NCBI GenBank assembly: GCA_029718625.1
Contig: CM056376.1
Span: 25,147,130-25,211,129 of the forward strand
DNA length: 64,000 nucleotides
Source: Synaphobranchus kaupii
Lineage: Eukaryota > Chordata > Actinopteri > Anguilliformes > Synaphobranchidae
Reading direction: 5' to 3'
In this document: in pieces, positions 12,690-24,530 of the stretch
Layout of the letters: each line of letters starts with the position of its first letter
Position numbering within the stretch: the first letter of the stretch is position 1
Made by a program: the position numbers and the translations under genes
Notes under the pieces: model-generated
Databases searched by the model: none
What the model was told of the DNA's origin: nothing
Seen by the model: only the letters and a program-made list of their open reading frames with translations

Positions 12690-12975
12690 CTCTGCGTATG
12701 GGTGTATTCTGTGTTGTAGGATTCCTTGCAAGTAGTTATGTGTTGATGGATGTGGGTTGGTGTGTTTTATGTGGATAGACATGGCATTAGTCTAGAGAAA
12801 GATTTAGATTAAAGAAGGTTAGAAATGGGGTCCAAATTTCCTTGAAGAGTGGTATACTGTTTTTTTTTTTAGAGAGAGGCAGTCATTTTCTCCATGGATA
12901 TGTATTCTATGAGAAGGTTGAGCCAGTGGATGATATTTAATGAATTCTTAGATTTCCACTTTAGAAGAACTGTTT

Positions 12976-14197
12976 TTAGAAGAACTCTAGAGCAATAAGT
13001 ATAGGTTCACTGTATTTTGTTGGTAGATCAATTTGTGTAAGATCTCCAAGCAAACAGAGTGATGGGGATGGTGGGATTCTGCAACCCAAGATTAAGGATA
13101 GTTTGTGTGTGATTGTTATCCAAAAGGAGTGAACTGGTTGACAAGCCCAAGTGGCATGAAAATAATTATCTGTGGTACCTGGAGTGCATTGTGAACAAAT
13201 GTCTGTGTTGACTAATCTCATTTTAAACATCTTATATTCAGTAACGTGTGTTCTGTGGAGGATTTTGTATTGTATAAGTTGTAAGTTTGTGTTATTGGTC
13301 ATTGAAAAGGTGTTATTGCAGATGTGTGTCCAGAAGTTGGAGCTGGGAGAGATAGATAAATCATTTTCCCATTTTGTGGTTGGAAGTGTTATTGAATCGT
13401 CTGTGCTGAGTAGAAGTTTATAAAGTTTAAAGATTAGTTTATTTAGGTCTGTGAGTTTAATGATCTCATCAATTAACTTGGGGGGCTGGAGTAAATTATG
13501 ATTTATATTCATTTTGGATTTAGGTTGTAGGTACTGTAGGAATTGGTGTCTCCCAACTCCATACTTCTGGGTTAAGTCCTTGAATGTTATGAATTGATTA
13601 TTTTGGAAGAGGTAATGAAGATGAGTAATCCCTTTTTGTTCCCATGTAGTATAGTGAAGGGGGGGTCCTATGAATTTGTAAGTCGAGGTTGTTCCAGATA
13701 GAGGTGTATTTACAAGGAGTTGGTGTAGATTTAGTGATTTTGTTGATTTTCCACCAGGCTGTCAGTGTTGTCAAGACTGCGGTATTATTGAAACAGTTAT
13801 GTTGTTTGATAGTAATCAGAAAAGGTAAATCTGAAACTGAAATATTTTGACATTGAGTTTGAAAAGAGTTGAAAGTTTGATTTTAGGCTTTTTATTTTTC
13901 CAATAAAAGTGAGTAATTAAGGAGTCAAGTGTTCTGAACCATTTATCTGTGGGCATAACAGGGAGCATTGATTCGTCCAATTAGAGAGAGGGGTAGATTC
14001 ATCCAGCGTTTGAGATCATCTTGTATTGGTTTTAATAATGGGGTGTAATTAAGATGAAACAAATCTGACATCCTGGGGGAAATGTTAATACCCAGATACC
14101 TAATGTTACCAATGTGAAGAGAAAGGAGTAAATCTTGTGTTGCAGAATCCCAGGCATCTTCAGAGAAGCGGTCTCTCTCCACTGCTCTTACTGACAC
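12976..14197 (-). pseudogene. L1-like LINE ORF2 remnant, carboxy-terminal part
   Basis: Two minus-strand open segments in different frames match fish L1-type ORF2. The one at 13943-14197 contains RYLGINISPRMSDLFHLNYT and DDLKRWMNLPLSLIGRI. The one at 12976-13512 contains KILHRTHVTEYKMFKMRL, ICSQC and HATWACQPVHSFW, a cysteine-rich tail typical of this clade. The frame is broken between and the 5' part with the polymerase active site is absent, so it is a dead 5'-truncated copy. It is in the same orientation as nos1. Confidence 0.85.
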
Positions 14198-14292
14198 TGA
14201 CTGTCGTCACAGAAAACTCATTTGCTGCCTCGAACTGTGATTGGCGCATTGCAGTTTTTGAAATCTGGAAGTTTGGAACATGTAGTTTTTAC

Positions 14293-14517
14293 ATTATAGG
14301 CATTTAGCAGACGCTCTTATCCAGAGTGACTTACACAACTTTTTTTTAGCATTTTTTTAAAAACATATTATCCATTTATACAGCTGGATATATACTGAAG
14401 CGATTCAGGTTAAGTACCTTGCTCAAGGGTACAACGACAGTGTCCTACCTGGGAATCGAACCTGCAACCTTTCTGTTACAAGGCCAGTTCCTTAACCATT
14501 ATACTACACTGCCGCCC
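14293..14517. repeat. Fish interspersed repeat, fuller copy
   Basis: From GGCATTTAGCAGACGCTCTT through ACTGAAGCGATTCAGGTTAA, ending CACTGCCGCCC. The later part (GGGAATCGAACCTGCAACC) resembles a tRNA B-box in inverse, suggesting a SINE-like origin, but I leave the class open. Confidence 0.7.
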
Positions 14518-14932
14518 AATCGTTTTTAAACGATTAGCAGCCGGGAACTTAGCTGCAGCAGCAGTTTTACGAATAACTAGAAATTAGATTATAATCTTCA
14601 CTCGCACACTGTGCTCATAGATTATTTTTCCGGTTCGCACATGTCTGTTTTTAGGAGCAAATAAGAGCGAAACGCTCGCACTGTAGAGCCCTGGCAGTGT
14701 TTCATGGGTGTCATGATGGGTCAATAGGTGGCGGTCTTCCCATTGGGCCAAATATAGCTCAACACCCCAGTGCAACAGCAGCATATAGGCCTATCTCACA
14801 TTTCCCTGTAGGCAAACCGGAAGGAGTGAAAACCTTTTTCCGGTAGCTTAGTACGCTCTGGTTCTGCCCACTGAACTGTGGTTCTGACAAAGCCCATACA
14901 GAGAGAAAAATTTAAGTCAGAATAATATTGAT

Positions 14933-15237
14933 CATACTATTGATTCATATAGCCTATTCCTTGCTCGCACTACACATGCACTAGAATGTCTGTTTCGCCA
15001 TCATATAAGCAATCTGCCAAGGTGGAAAAGCAGGCTTTTAAAGGGAATGGGATATGACATTTTGATTGGTTTATTGCATGTTACGCACGAGACACACCAA
15101 TAATTAATGAAAAGACTAAGCCCACTTGCACCTTGTGCCGTACTTGCGCTCAAATAACACGCTGTCTAACTAGCAAAAGTTGACTGGGACACGCCCTAAA
15201 TGCACTTGCGCCATGCCTTTAGACCAAGTGCTAAGAT
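14933..15237. mobile_element. Degraded end of the GGGCCCTATCTT transposon family
   Basis: The GGTGGAAAAGCAGGCTTTTA and GGGATATGACATTTTGATTG motifs match the arms at 42711-43276 and 44699-45262. It is diverged and truncated, so older than those copies. It directly precedes a SINE. Confidence 0.7.
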
Positions 15238-15575
15238 CATCAAGATAGAGCCCGCCATTTCTTAGATGAGATGTTAGACTGAAGTCCTGGCTCATGGCAG
15301 TGTTTAAAATTCCAATGACACTTATCACTGAGTCCTGCCAAAATTCCCAATCTGACTGCCTCAGCTTGGCCACCTAATCATGCCCCAGTTTAACTGTCTT
15401 CATAATTCCCTCTCTACATCAGGTGATCTATGGTGAGTATTCTCACACAAAATGGCTGCCATTAATCACCCAGGTGGGCGATGCACTTCAGTGGCAGAGA
15501 GGTGAGTTTCCCCTCTTTCAAAGCAAAGTACTTTGAGACCATGAGATGAAAGGAGTAACGTAATCCATTATCAGC
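15238..15575. mobile_element. SINE tail related to the 21895 copy
   Basis: It shares the order TTAGACTGAAGTCCTGGCTC, CCCAGTTTAACTG, CAAAATGGCTGCC, CACCCAGGTGGGCGATGCAC and a final AAAGTACTTTGAGAC, as in widespread fish SINEs. The 5S-like head is missing. Confidence 0.65.
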
Positions 15576-15897
15576 ATCCATTATCCATTATCTCCAAAGT
15601 CCTTTTATTCTAGTCACTTTGAAGTAAAGTGTCATATCTGGTTCCTGAGACAAGTAGCATCTTCCGTCCAACAATGTCTTACAACATTAAGGAGGAGAAA
15701 TAGACTTCAGTGGCATTAATCACACAGTGCTACAGGACAGCTGTCAAGTATAATTAGGCCTGGTGCAAGTGGGCTAGTAATAATATAATTATTACTGGTG
15801 CAATAGCAACAGCCCGCTAAATGACACAAACACAAATGAGTCGTATTGGCAGGTGAATGCGAGGACCTTATGAAAGGGACGTTAACTGGGAGCTCAC

Positions 15898-15989
15898 CTG
15901 AGGTTGCCTTTGTTGGTGGCGTATTTCATGTGGTTGCAGATATAATTGAACATCCCGTGAGCCGTGGTGCAGTCCCTGGCGTCAAATAC
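15898..15989 (-). CDS. nos1: nos1 coding exon 6: oxygenase core
   Basis: Codons 422-451 plus two bases. It reads [20 protein letters not shown] and then [10 protein letters not shown], near identical to mammalian nNOS. The acceptor has a strong T-rich tract (TGTTTTCAG) and the donor is GTGAGC (15897). An upstream intron of about 5.4 kb with nested transposons and a downstream intron of about 8 kb flank it. Confidence 0.97.
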
Positions 15990-17329
15990 CTGAAAACAAC
16001 ACAGAATTATGACAACCGTTATCGCAGCGATCTCCTCAAAATATACAGGTGTCATATTGCTGTTTAAAAAATACCAGCTTGAGACTGGACCACGACACCA
16101 ATTTCCAACACTGTTCACGTTTAGAGGGTATAATAACCAGAGTATGAGAAATACAGAGAAATACATTAGTGTGGTAGCACCCCTTACCTAAATGGAAAAT
16201 AATGATAATATATTGAAATAAAACATATTAACAAGATCAGAAAAGATATTGCAATTGCAACACTACAGAATATATGAGAAAATATACAAATTATTGCATT
16301 TTCAGATATTGGCAGTACATTTTTAAAAAATTGCTGTGAAATATATTTATCATTATATTTTCTAAAACATTCATGTATCTACAAGATATTGCAGTATTTT
16401 ATATTTCCATGAGGGAGTAGTCCTATTCAATGGCATTTATAGCTTTCCACATACTGTATTATGCTGTGTGACATTATGCTGCATGATAGCAAAATGACGT
16501 ATTGTGTAATGCTTATTTGTTGTGCTTTTTTCTGTGTATTTTAACTGGTGTCTCATATCTCTAACTGATTTGTCCTCTACACCTTTTTTATATACAAACC
16601 CAAATTCCAAAAAATTTGGGAAAGTATGTAAAATGCACATAAAAGTAGAAAGCAGTGATTTGTAGATGATCTTTTACATATATTTAATTGAAAACAGTAT
16701 ATTTAGATAAAAGATATTTCATGTTTTACCTTATCAACTTTATAGATTTTTGTAAAACTACACTAATTCTGAATTTGATGCCTGCAACACGTTCCAAAAA
16801 AGTTGGGACAGGGGCAAAAAAAGACTGGGAAGTTCAAAAAACACCTGTTTGGAACATTCCACAGGTAAATAGGTGATGCTATCATGACTGGGTATAAAAG
16901 GATATCAAAAGACTCTTGATATCTTATTTTCTGGTACTCTCACAAGCGATACTATAACCTCTCTGCATTTGAATGGATCTCTATGTGAATTGGGGGGTGG
17001 GACTACATTAAGTTGTAAATTACACAGGAATAGTATGGAACCCATGGTTTGCTAAATGGCTGTAAGTTATCAAGGGTCTGAGGTCAGGGTGTCTGCAGGT
17101 ATCAAGAAGTTAATTTTAAGACTTTTTAAGACATTTTTAATGCCACCTAGAATGAAATTTAAGACCAAACTTGCAACAAAAATAAACATGAAAAGTGTAT
17201 ACACTCTTCGCAACTGAGTATGTAATATTGTCAAGAATGAAGTTAGCAGAAGTGGTTCTAGTATTCCACAAACCACCGGATGCTCTTGAAAGGGAGCAGT
17301 ACGCCTAACTGGAGAAGACAATGGGCGAT

Positions 17330-17496
17330 ATTTTCAGGCTCTTACTCCAGTGCGCTAAGACAGGCAGTGTGGCAAAAATGTGTAATGGAATGGAATGCTC
17401 TGTGTCTACTGCATGTGTACTGCATTCAATTCCATGCCACATTTTCGCCACACCACCTGTCTTAGTGCACAGCGCACTGGAGTAAGAGCCTGAAAA
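17330..17496. repeat. Inverted repeat, arms about 75 bp
   Basis: TTTCAGGCTCTTACTCCAGTG at the left pairs with CACTGGAGTAAGAGCCTGAAA at the right, with AGACAGG/CCTGTCT further in. It is inside the BED-finger transposon and forms a strong hairpin. Confidence 0.85.
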
Positions 17497-18575
17497 CAGC
17501 ACCCACTGGGCCTCAGCACCCAATTGGGCCTCATTCAAGTACAAATTTAATCGTAAATGGGAACATAAATGTGTAGATTAGATTTACAATTAATTTACAT
17601 CGAGGTCAAACTTTTGATGAATGCAGTTCTAAATCAACATTGAGGCAAAACGACACTAATTACTTGAGTTTAAGGACATTTGTCCAAATGTTTATTACAG
17701 TGAAATAGGGGTCGGTGTGGCTACAGAGCCTGTGGGGTGGGATCAGGTTTCAGCGGAGGGTTTGTAGCTAGATAGCTACTGCAATGGCGGAGGTGAAGAA
17801 GCTCAGTGAAGTGAAATGACAAGCCGACAGGGCTCGTTCAAAAACCAGAATCGGAATTGCTTTTCCTCGATGGCAACAGCTGAAGTTCAGCAAGGGGATG
17901 AAGAGCGATGTGGAGTTGGCGTGTTTTCTGTTGGACCTGTAAGTAACGTTACCTCTAGCTATGCAGCTAGCTATGCTGACTGGGCGGGGGTTGGATATAT
18001 GATTGTAATATGAAGCTGAAAATAGATATTAAACCATTAGACAACAAAGCAAGCATTTTATAAACCCACTCTCTGTCCTAAAGGTCACACTGTTAAAGGA
18101 AGTGCTCCCGTTTAATGAATCAATCGCTAGGCCTAGGCTACATTATTGCCCTCAAACATCAAATGGCACGGAAAAAATTATGCCCTTCTTTGGACAACGA
18201 AAAATAATTCTCCTTCATCCCAGGAAAGTGGTTATTGGTGTGTAAGGACTGTACACGTACACACTGTGGTCAGTTCAATCCTGACTTGACAGGGCAAATA
18301 CAAGAAGAGACGTTCGAATTTGCGGCAACACGAGTGTGGGCTGTAACTCCAAATAAGCGCTGCAAAGAAAACCCGTTCATGACGCCAAAACAGCTAAAAT
18401 AAACTGCGCGGTCAATGGAAAATAGCTTTGCACACAGACGAATTTCGCGAGATAATCAGCTATACAATAAAAAAAGAATCGCCACTACCTTCAGCTGCCA
18501 ATGAGTGATCCCTGTAACAAATAAACATTAAAAGACTAAGAGCAGGATAAAGAACAGGAAAGTACCGAAATTGGT

Positions 18576-18836
18576 TTAAAACGCATAAATCTGGGATCGT
18601 ATAATTGTGCAGAACGGAGCAATTGGAGTCTGCTGGCGTGCTCTTGAATATTGTTCGCTTTGCATATGGGATTCTACCGCCCTGAATCCCATTGTGCCAA
18701 GCTTGAAACATTTGCGACATATACTGCATCGGGCTTCGGAGACATTACCGGGCACGGGTTTTAACCATGTTATGGGTTTTAACCATGAGTATTCGCTTTT
18801 CTCAAGCCATTTATCGTTAAACTTGCATTTATCCAT
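18576..18836 (-). pseudogene. BED/TTF-type zinc finger fragment of a transposase
   Basis: The frame opens MDKCKFNDKWLEKSEYSWLK and continues VPGNVSEARCSICRKCFKLG, then TMGFRAVESHMQSEQY: a C-x2-C followed by H-x-H-like spacing seen in DNA-binding fingers of hAT-like transposases and derived fish proteins. A small internal repeat duplicates WLKP (two GGTTTTAACCAT copies). No catalytic domain follows, so it is a remnant or a single exon. Confidence 0.65.
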
Positions 18837-19428
18837 GAATCAGTTAGTTTGCTAGCTTGGCTATTACATAGAACTTAGATTGTTACCTCCCTTGACTGAA
18901 TCCGAAGCAGAAATTTAGCAGAAAGTAATCTTGTCAGAATCGCTCCTACTGACAGTAGTCTACTACTGTGGAACAGTTTAGATTGCTTGGTAACGTAGAA
19001 GCACCCGCGAACTCTTGCGGTCACGTGACTTCACCTAAAAAGGATCCTTGCGTATTTTTTCTATCGTATTTGGTTTTCTTTCAGTTTATCATTTGGCAAA
19101 ACTCAATCACACCGTATAGTGAGATTGGGAACACATCGCCTCAAAAAATATTTAAGACCTTTCAAAAACGAATTTAATACAATTTAATACATTTTAAGGC
19201 CTTTTTTTAATAAATATGAATTTAAGACTATTTAAGACTTTTTAATGACCCGCGGACACCCTGTGAGGTATCAAACGAGCCTCAAACCATCACTCTGCTG
19301 CCAGATATGCAGTAGATATGGATCCTGACTCATTTTCCTATTGAACTCTGTAAAAATCAGTCAAGAGAAACAACCCTTCAAGTGATCTATCCATATCTAA
19401 AGCATATCTAGCAGCAGAGTGATGGTTT

Positions 19429-20667
19429 GATCTTGTCATTCGATGGAGACCATTTTCAGCTGATTCCATGCTGTCTTTCGTATGGACATCCAGCTATTGC
19501 TAATTCTAACGCAACCTAATGGTATCAGTTAGCATCCACTACCAAACGCACTTAAACACACTCCACGGTGCACCCAAAGCAAATAAAATACCACAACAGA
19601 CTATTGTGGTGGATTTCAGTGTTTATACCATAATTTTGAAGTCAAAACTATCGTTGAATCCTTTAGTTTGTGCTATGTTCTCTGTGGAAGGAGCCAATGC
19701 GTTGACGTTGACGTGCGGCGGCGGAGCGATACTTTGTAACGTTACCTGGGATAGTAGTTCCGACACTGTTGGAATAGCAGCAACAACAATTCCATGTGGG
19801 TTGGCGGTAAGCGCAACACAGGTGTAACCCGAAATAATCAAAGTAGTATTCGTTAGCTAACATTGACATTGAAATGGTATTTCAGTGTGCATTCCTAGGT
19901 TGTCCAAATGTCGCCAAAAATGGACACTACAAAGTTTTCACCGATTTCCAATAGAGCAACAGAGAAAACACCTGTGGTTTGTTGCAGTTCACATGGACGT
20001 CAACACACCAACACTGACACTGTGAGCAAGTTGCGTGTGTGTAGTGATCATTTCACTCAAGATGACTATATCAGAATAAAAAAAGGACTGTAGGACAGAC
20101 GTTTGCTGAAGGAGACTGCTGTGCCATCACCTGTTCTTCTCCATACACCGAAAACAACCGACAAGCAGGTAACTATAAATTATAATAAAGTATAGCATGC
20201 ATGATCTATCAATTCAGCTTAGCTAGCTAGCTAATGTTAGTTGCCACGATTGGGAAGTCATGTGAAAGTTAACCTACAGGCAGCGATTTTCAGCTCGACC
20301 GGTAATGTTACAGATCTACAGAAGGTGATTACTTTAATGGTTTATCAATATTTGGAACAGTCCAGAGCCTTTTGTATAACTGTCATTGTTTTTGGTTGTC
20401 TTCACTATTTGTGACGGTTGTTTATTGGTCTGTTGTGTTTGAGGTGCAAAACAGCAAGTTGATTCACAAAGTATCGCTCAAATCCACCCCGATAATCTGT
20501 GGTGGTATTTTATTTGCTTTGGGTGCACCGTAGAGTGTGTTTAAGTGCATTTGGTAGTGCATGCTAACTGATACCATGAGGTTGCAATAGCATTAGCAAT
20601 AGCTGGACGTCCATACGAAGGACAGCGTGAAATCATCTGAAAATGGTCTCCATCGATTGACAAGATC
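19429..20667. mobile_element. P-element-like transposon remnant with about 190-bp inverted ends
   Basis: The ends GATCTTGTCATTCGATGGAG and CTCCATCGATTGACAAGATC are inverse, and the arms continue through GTGCACCCAAAGCAAATAAA. It contains a THAP-type exon remnant, the DNA-binding module of P-element transposases. It is non-autonomous at about 1.24 kb. Confidence 0.78.
19886..20095 (+). pseudogene. THAP zinc finger remnant
   Basis: After a TTTCAG acceptor the sequence reads CAFLGCPNVAKNGHYKVFTD in one frame, hits a stop, and continues in another frame to VCSDHFTQDDYI. The C-x4-C start and C-x2-H end are the zinc ligands of a THAP domain. A frameshift separates the halves. Confidence 0.7.
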
Positions 20668-21386
20668 ACGGCTAAGTCGTAAATTAGATATTATGTCCAA
20701 AATTCCAAACTCGCCCTTTAATCTAGTCCCACCCCCTAATTCCCATAGAGATCCATTCAAATGAAGAAAGGTTATAGAATCACTTGTAAGAGTACCTGAA
20801 AATAAGATATCAAGAGTCTTTTGATATCCTTTAATACCTAGTTATGATAACATCACCTGTTTACCTGTGGAATGTTCCAAACAGGTGTTTTTTTAACTTT
20901 TCTGGAACGTGTTGCAGGCATCAAATTCGGAAATAGCGTATATTCACAAAAATCAATAAAGTTGATAAAGTAAAACATTAAATATCTTTTCTTAGTACTG
21001 TTTTCAATTAAATATATGTAAAAGAGTATTTACAAATAAATGCTTTCTGCTTTTATGTGCATTTTACATATTGTCCCAACTTTTTTGGAATTGGGGTTTG
21101 TATATGCAATGTTATTTATGCATGCATATTTATGCAATAAATAATTAAGCAATATCACGCGAGAGGGACTGATGTTATACTGTATATCAGCACTCATGGA
21201 ATGTGTCTCGAGACTCTCTGCCAATCACAATGCACGGTTGGAACTAACTGTTGTATAAAGCACTCTCCCCATTATTTGTTTATTGAGGGACACCTTAATA
21301 AACATTATTCATTCCCGCCTTCATTCGTGTGCATGTCATCTGAGAAAGATTCCTGGAAAGCAGTCAAAGAGGCTGGGGTTCCTGAC

Positions 21387-21549
21387 CTGAAGCTTGGACC
21401 ACTGAATCCTGCCAACGCAGCGAGCAGCGTTCCTCCAGGCATGCTTGGCCCCGTAAATCAGCTCGTTGTCCTTCAGCTGGTAGCTCCCGGTGGTCTCAAT
21501 CTCCTTCGTCACCTCCTCCAGCCTGTCTGTGTGGGCCTTGGAGCCGAAC
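21387..21549 (-). CDS. nos1: nos1 coding exon 5: haem-ligand cysteine
   Basis: Codons 367-421. It contains [20 protein letters not shown]: the cysteine (about residue 411) is the axial thiolate ligand of the haem and the neighbouring Trp stacks on the porphyrin in known NOS structures. The acceptor is TGGGTAG and the donor GTCAGG (21386), phase 0. The motif is intact, so nothing here suggests loss of function. Confidence 0.97.
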
Positions 21550-21894
21550 CTACCCACAGAGCAGGGGGACACCAGGCAAAAAGAGAACAAAGTATCCAGA
21601 TGAGATCAACCCAAATCCTCCTCTCCCTCCCTCTATTTCTCAAGGGGCCTTAGCCAAAAACTGCCTTGTATGGGAACTAACGGTTCTGTCAGTTTTAGCA
21701 AAACAACATTAATAAAACTTTCCAGTCATGTCAGGTCAACCTGTTTTATTAATTTATTCATGTTTGTATAACTTTGTTAGCTAATGCTTTTAAGGATAAT
21801 TGACAAGTTGTCAGCTGAGTCTAGCACTCCACTGCACTTTCCTGTCTCTCCTGTTTTGGGGCTACACTTCACTCTGTTGCAGACATACAAACCA

Positions 21895-22245
21895 TGTACC
21901 CTGCTCCTGCTAAATAGATGAAGCTAAGCATGTGTGGGCTTGGTTATGCCCCATTGCAGTGATGGTGCCATCATGCAGACGATATGTTAAATCGAGGTCC
22001 TGACTTGATGTGGTCATTAAAGATCCCATGACACCCATGCATTGCAGAGCAGGGGGTTTCCTGGCTAAATTCTCAACCAGTCACCTAAACATCCCCCAGT
22101 TTAATTGACTAAAAATATTGTTCTCTCAACTACTGCTGATGTTTGATGAGCGTTCTGGCGCAAAATGGCTGTCGTGCATCTCCCAGGTGGGTGTTACGAA
22201 TTGGTAGGAGCATCTACCAAATGCTGGTGTAGATATTCAACCATT
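21895..22245. mobile_element. SINE with 5S rRNA-like head
   Basis: The GATGAAGCTAAGCATGTGTG and GGGCTTGGTTATG segments resemble the internal promoter of 5S rRNA (GAAGCTAAGCAGG and GGCCTGGTTAGT). The body ends CTGGCGCAAAATGGCTGTCG and CCCAGGTGGGTG like other fish 5S-derived SINEs. It lies in the intron between coding exons 4 and 5. Confidence 0.68.
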
Positions 22246-22264
22246 CAGTGACAGTAGGTAGCCC

Positions 22265-22272
22265 ACTTGCCT
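22265..22272 (-). other. nos1: Non-canonical GC splice donor of the intron after nos1 coding exon 4
   Basis: The gene-strand sequence is AG|GCAAGT, with GC at 22270-22269. Apart from the C at +2 it is a perfect donor consensus, as is typical for GC-AG introns (about one percent of vertebrate introns). The matching acceptor at 21551-21550 is a normal AG. Confidence 0.88.
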
Positions 22273-22416
22273 TTTTGTGGAGGTGTAGTACTGCTCAATG
22301 AAATCAGTTGCCAAGGGAAGAAGCTCCTCTTTGTTTCGGACTTCATCCGGTTTCCGGCTGTTCTGGTTTGGCATCATTATGGACCCGGTGCAGACAGGTT
22401 CTGTGCAGCTCGGAAC
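22271..22416 (-). CDS. nos1: nos1 coding exon 4: zinc-binding cysteine pair
   Basis: Codons 319-366 plus two bases. It contains CTEPVC, the C-x4-C motif whose two cysteines from each subunit bind the structural zinc at the NOS dimer interface, and then RKPDEVRNKEELLPLA, a family hallmark. The acceptor AAAG has a weak pyrimidine tract. The donor is a GC site (AG|GCAAGT); using it gives the arginine codon split AG+G required by exon 5, while the nearby GT (at 22267) would break the frame. Confidence 0.95.
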
Positions 22417-23530
22417 CTTTAAATCAACAGAATAAAGATACGAGGCTCATTGCACGACAGCGGGCAATGTTCTGTACAGCGGCATCAGATTACCAATCAG
22501 CCACAAACACATTTCCACTCTGTTAGCGTGAGGAAACCTAAAATTGTGTCTCAATTCCCGGCCAAGGGGACGTATCATTAAACATCTCAGTTCTTTTGGT
22601 GAAAATGAGCAATTACTTCCACATAAGAGCACTTGACCTAAATGCGGTAAAAAACCCAATCATTTATCATCCCCTTGTGTTAACATTAAAATGATGTTGC
22701 AGTGTAAGTTCCTCCTACTGAGTCAGAAAGTAGTGGCCTTGAACTGAGAACAGAGAGGGAAATCACAGTCATCGCCTAAAGCAACTTCATATGGTCAGTG
22801 TAATACAATTAGATTCAAAGTGCACTGTCACTTTGTGTAGCCATTAATGTACTTACTAGTTTAGAAACAAATGGTCGTGAGTCAAAGGCGGAAATTCAGT
22901 GGTAACTCAATGCCAAAGTGGGGCACCTCATCATATGACGCCACCCACTCAAATTATTGAACCATTCACAACCCCCCCTCCCATTCCATGCCTCAAATGA
23001 GAGTCACATTGTTTCTCAAAGTAAATGACATGGGCAGACTCCATCTCTTACATGCGTTCAGAGCGGAAATAAACAGTTAAAAAAAAATAATAATTAAGAA
23101 TTGTTTCTGCTTCATCTGATTGGCTTGCCAAAAGGGCTGGACATTTGTGCCAAGCATCCTTTTTTTCGACGGGATATCATACTCCGGCTTAACCTAAGAT
23201 GTAATACATCACAGTTTTCGTAATTACATACATCGGAAAAAGCAACATCAGGCCGTAACTCACAATGGTACCAGCCTTCAAACTTTATTCCTAATTTGTT
23301 CATGTTTCGTACTGGACAGAGTGGTTACCTCAGTGGTTCCCAAAAGTTTTGCTTTGGTAATAGGGCGTTTTTTAAGCCTCCACCCCTGACCACGCACACA
23401 TACACAGGACACAAACACACATCCTGCGCTGTGCCTTTTTCCTTCAACCACGCCCCCCCGCTTGTCTCTCTACCCCCCCCCCCCCCCACACACACACCGC
23501 GCTAGCTGATAGGCTAAGAGCAGCACGTAC
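22417..23530. other. nos1 intron between coding exons 3 and 4
   Basis: About 1.1 kb with no recognised element except a C-run/CA tract near 23471-23497. Confidence 0.6.
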
Positions 23531-23665
23531 CTTGCTGGAGTGATGTAAAGTGTCGCTGTAGGCAGTCCCTGTTTCCCAGTTCTTTATCTTCATAAAGAGC
23601 GGGCATTTGGACGGGCTGATATTCGGCGGGGCCTTTGTGGGGGACGTTCTTCCAGGGGGCTGCGG
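23531..23665 (-). CDS. nos1: nos1 coding exon 3: linker, start of oxygenase domain
   Basis: Codons 274-318 (45 codons, both ends phase 0). The exon reads RTSPTKAPPN, then KCPLFMKIKNWETG, the conserved entry to the NOS oxygenase amino-terminal hook that swaps between subunits. The acceptor is TCTTCAG and the donor GTACGT (23530). The longer minus-strand open frame here is in a different, wrong frame, and only the frame that joins exons 2 and 4 matches the family. Confidence 0.94.
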
Positions 23666-24474
23666 CTGAAGAGGAACACATCGAAAAACAACAGCTTGAT
23701 TGTGTCATCGAATTAGCCTAACGAGTCCTTGCCAGCATTTTCAGAAAGACACGCTCTGTTGAAGCGGCGAAAAACGGCCGTGCGTTGGCGCAGACCAAAG
23801 GTGACCAGACCTCTTGGGGGGGGGGGGGGTGTAATTTTGAGTGATTTTCGCTTCCGGAATGGGGAACACAATGTGGAGCTCATGCCCCCTAATGTTCAAT
23901 GGAAGGTCATTGGCCTCCTGAAACGGTAATACTCATTGACGCTCATTGTTGGCTCTGCATGCTTTGGGTATAGGCCTCCATTGATTGATAAATGTTAGTC
24001 ATTTATCCCTACTTTTCATTTTCTTTTCTTTGAAGAGGGGGCTGTGCTGAAGCTGCTCCAGAGAAAGCTGGACTACTCTGATCTATATATCAAAAGGAAA
24101 TCAATCAACCCCCCCACCCCCCACCCTCACGGAAATCATGCGATGGCTAGGCTTCCATCAGAGAAAGCCCTTAACAACTGCCTAAATGTAGCATGCAAGG
24201 AAGAAATGAACACGGGAACAAAGAAGCGAGGTTTATTGATGCCCCTTGTCTCAGAACAGAAAAGAAGGCATTCCCATGAATCGATTTAATGTCACACGGC
24301 TCCCGCGCTAATTTACCTACTGTATGCCCCGCAAAGGTTTGCACCGTTTCAAAAGCACTAGGTGCCAGACCCGCTAAAAGAGGTTTCTCGGTAAGAACAA
24401 TGGCCGCTTATTGAAGCGGGGATGACAACAAGAAACAAGATGTGGGGAATTAACTGGCAGCAGGTTGAGAGCAG

Positions 24475-24491
24475 AGAGGGAGAGAGGGAGG

Positions 24492-24523
<32 letters not shown>

Positions 24524-24530
24524 GAAAGAG
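24475..24530. repeat. GA-rich purine tract
   Basis: A GAGAGG/GAGAGA repeat with nearly no pyrimidines on the plus strand. The opposite strand gives spurious serine-leucine open frames. Confidence 0.9.

Larger units (their letters stand above)
17085..19263. mobile_element. DNA transposon (CAGGGTGTC ends) carrying a BED-finger remnant
   Basis: Ends are CAGGGTGTCTGC and GCGGACACCCTG. The flanks are TGAGGT at both sides (17079-17084, 19264-19269), a 6-bp target duplication that restores the interrupted fold-back element. On the minus strand 18576-18836 encodes a transposase-type zinc finger piece. TTTAAGACTTTTTAA subterminal motifs occur at both ends. Ends and finger resemble hAT elements but 6 bp is not the usual 8. 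Confidence 0.82.
16595..21100. mobile_element. Fold-back element, locus 4, split by two nested insertions
   Basis: Outer ends CAAACCCAAATTCC (16595) and GGAATTGGGGTTTG (to 21100), flanked by TA, belong to a common fish TIR type containing AAAAAAGTTGGGACA. Inner arms (AGACTCTTGATATCTTATTT; centre near 19365) match the core of the other fold-back loci. Insertions at 17085-19263 and 19429-20667 interrupt the left and right arms. A loose end fragment of the same family lies at 37967-38018. Confidence 0.82.
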
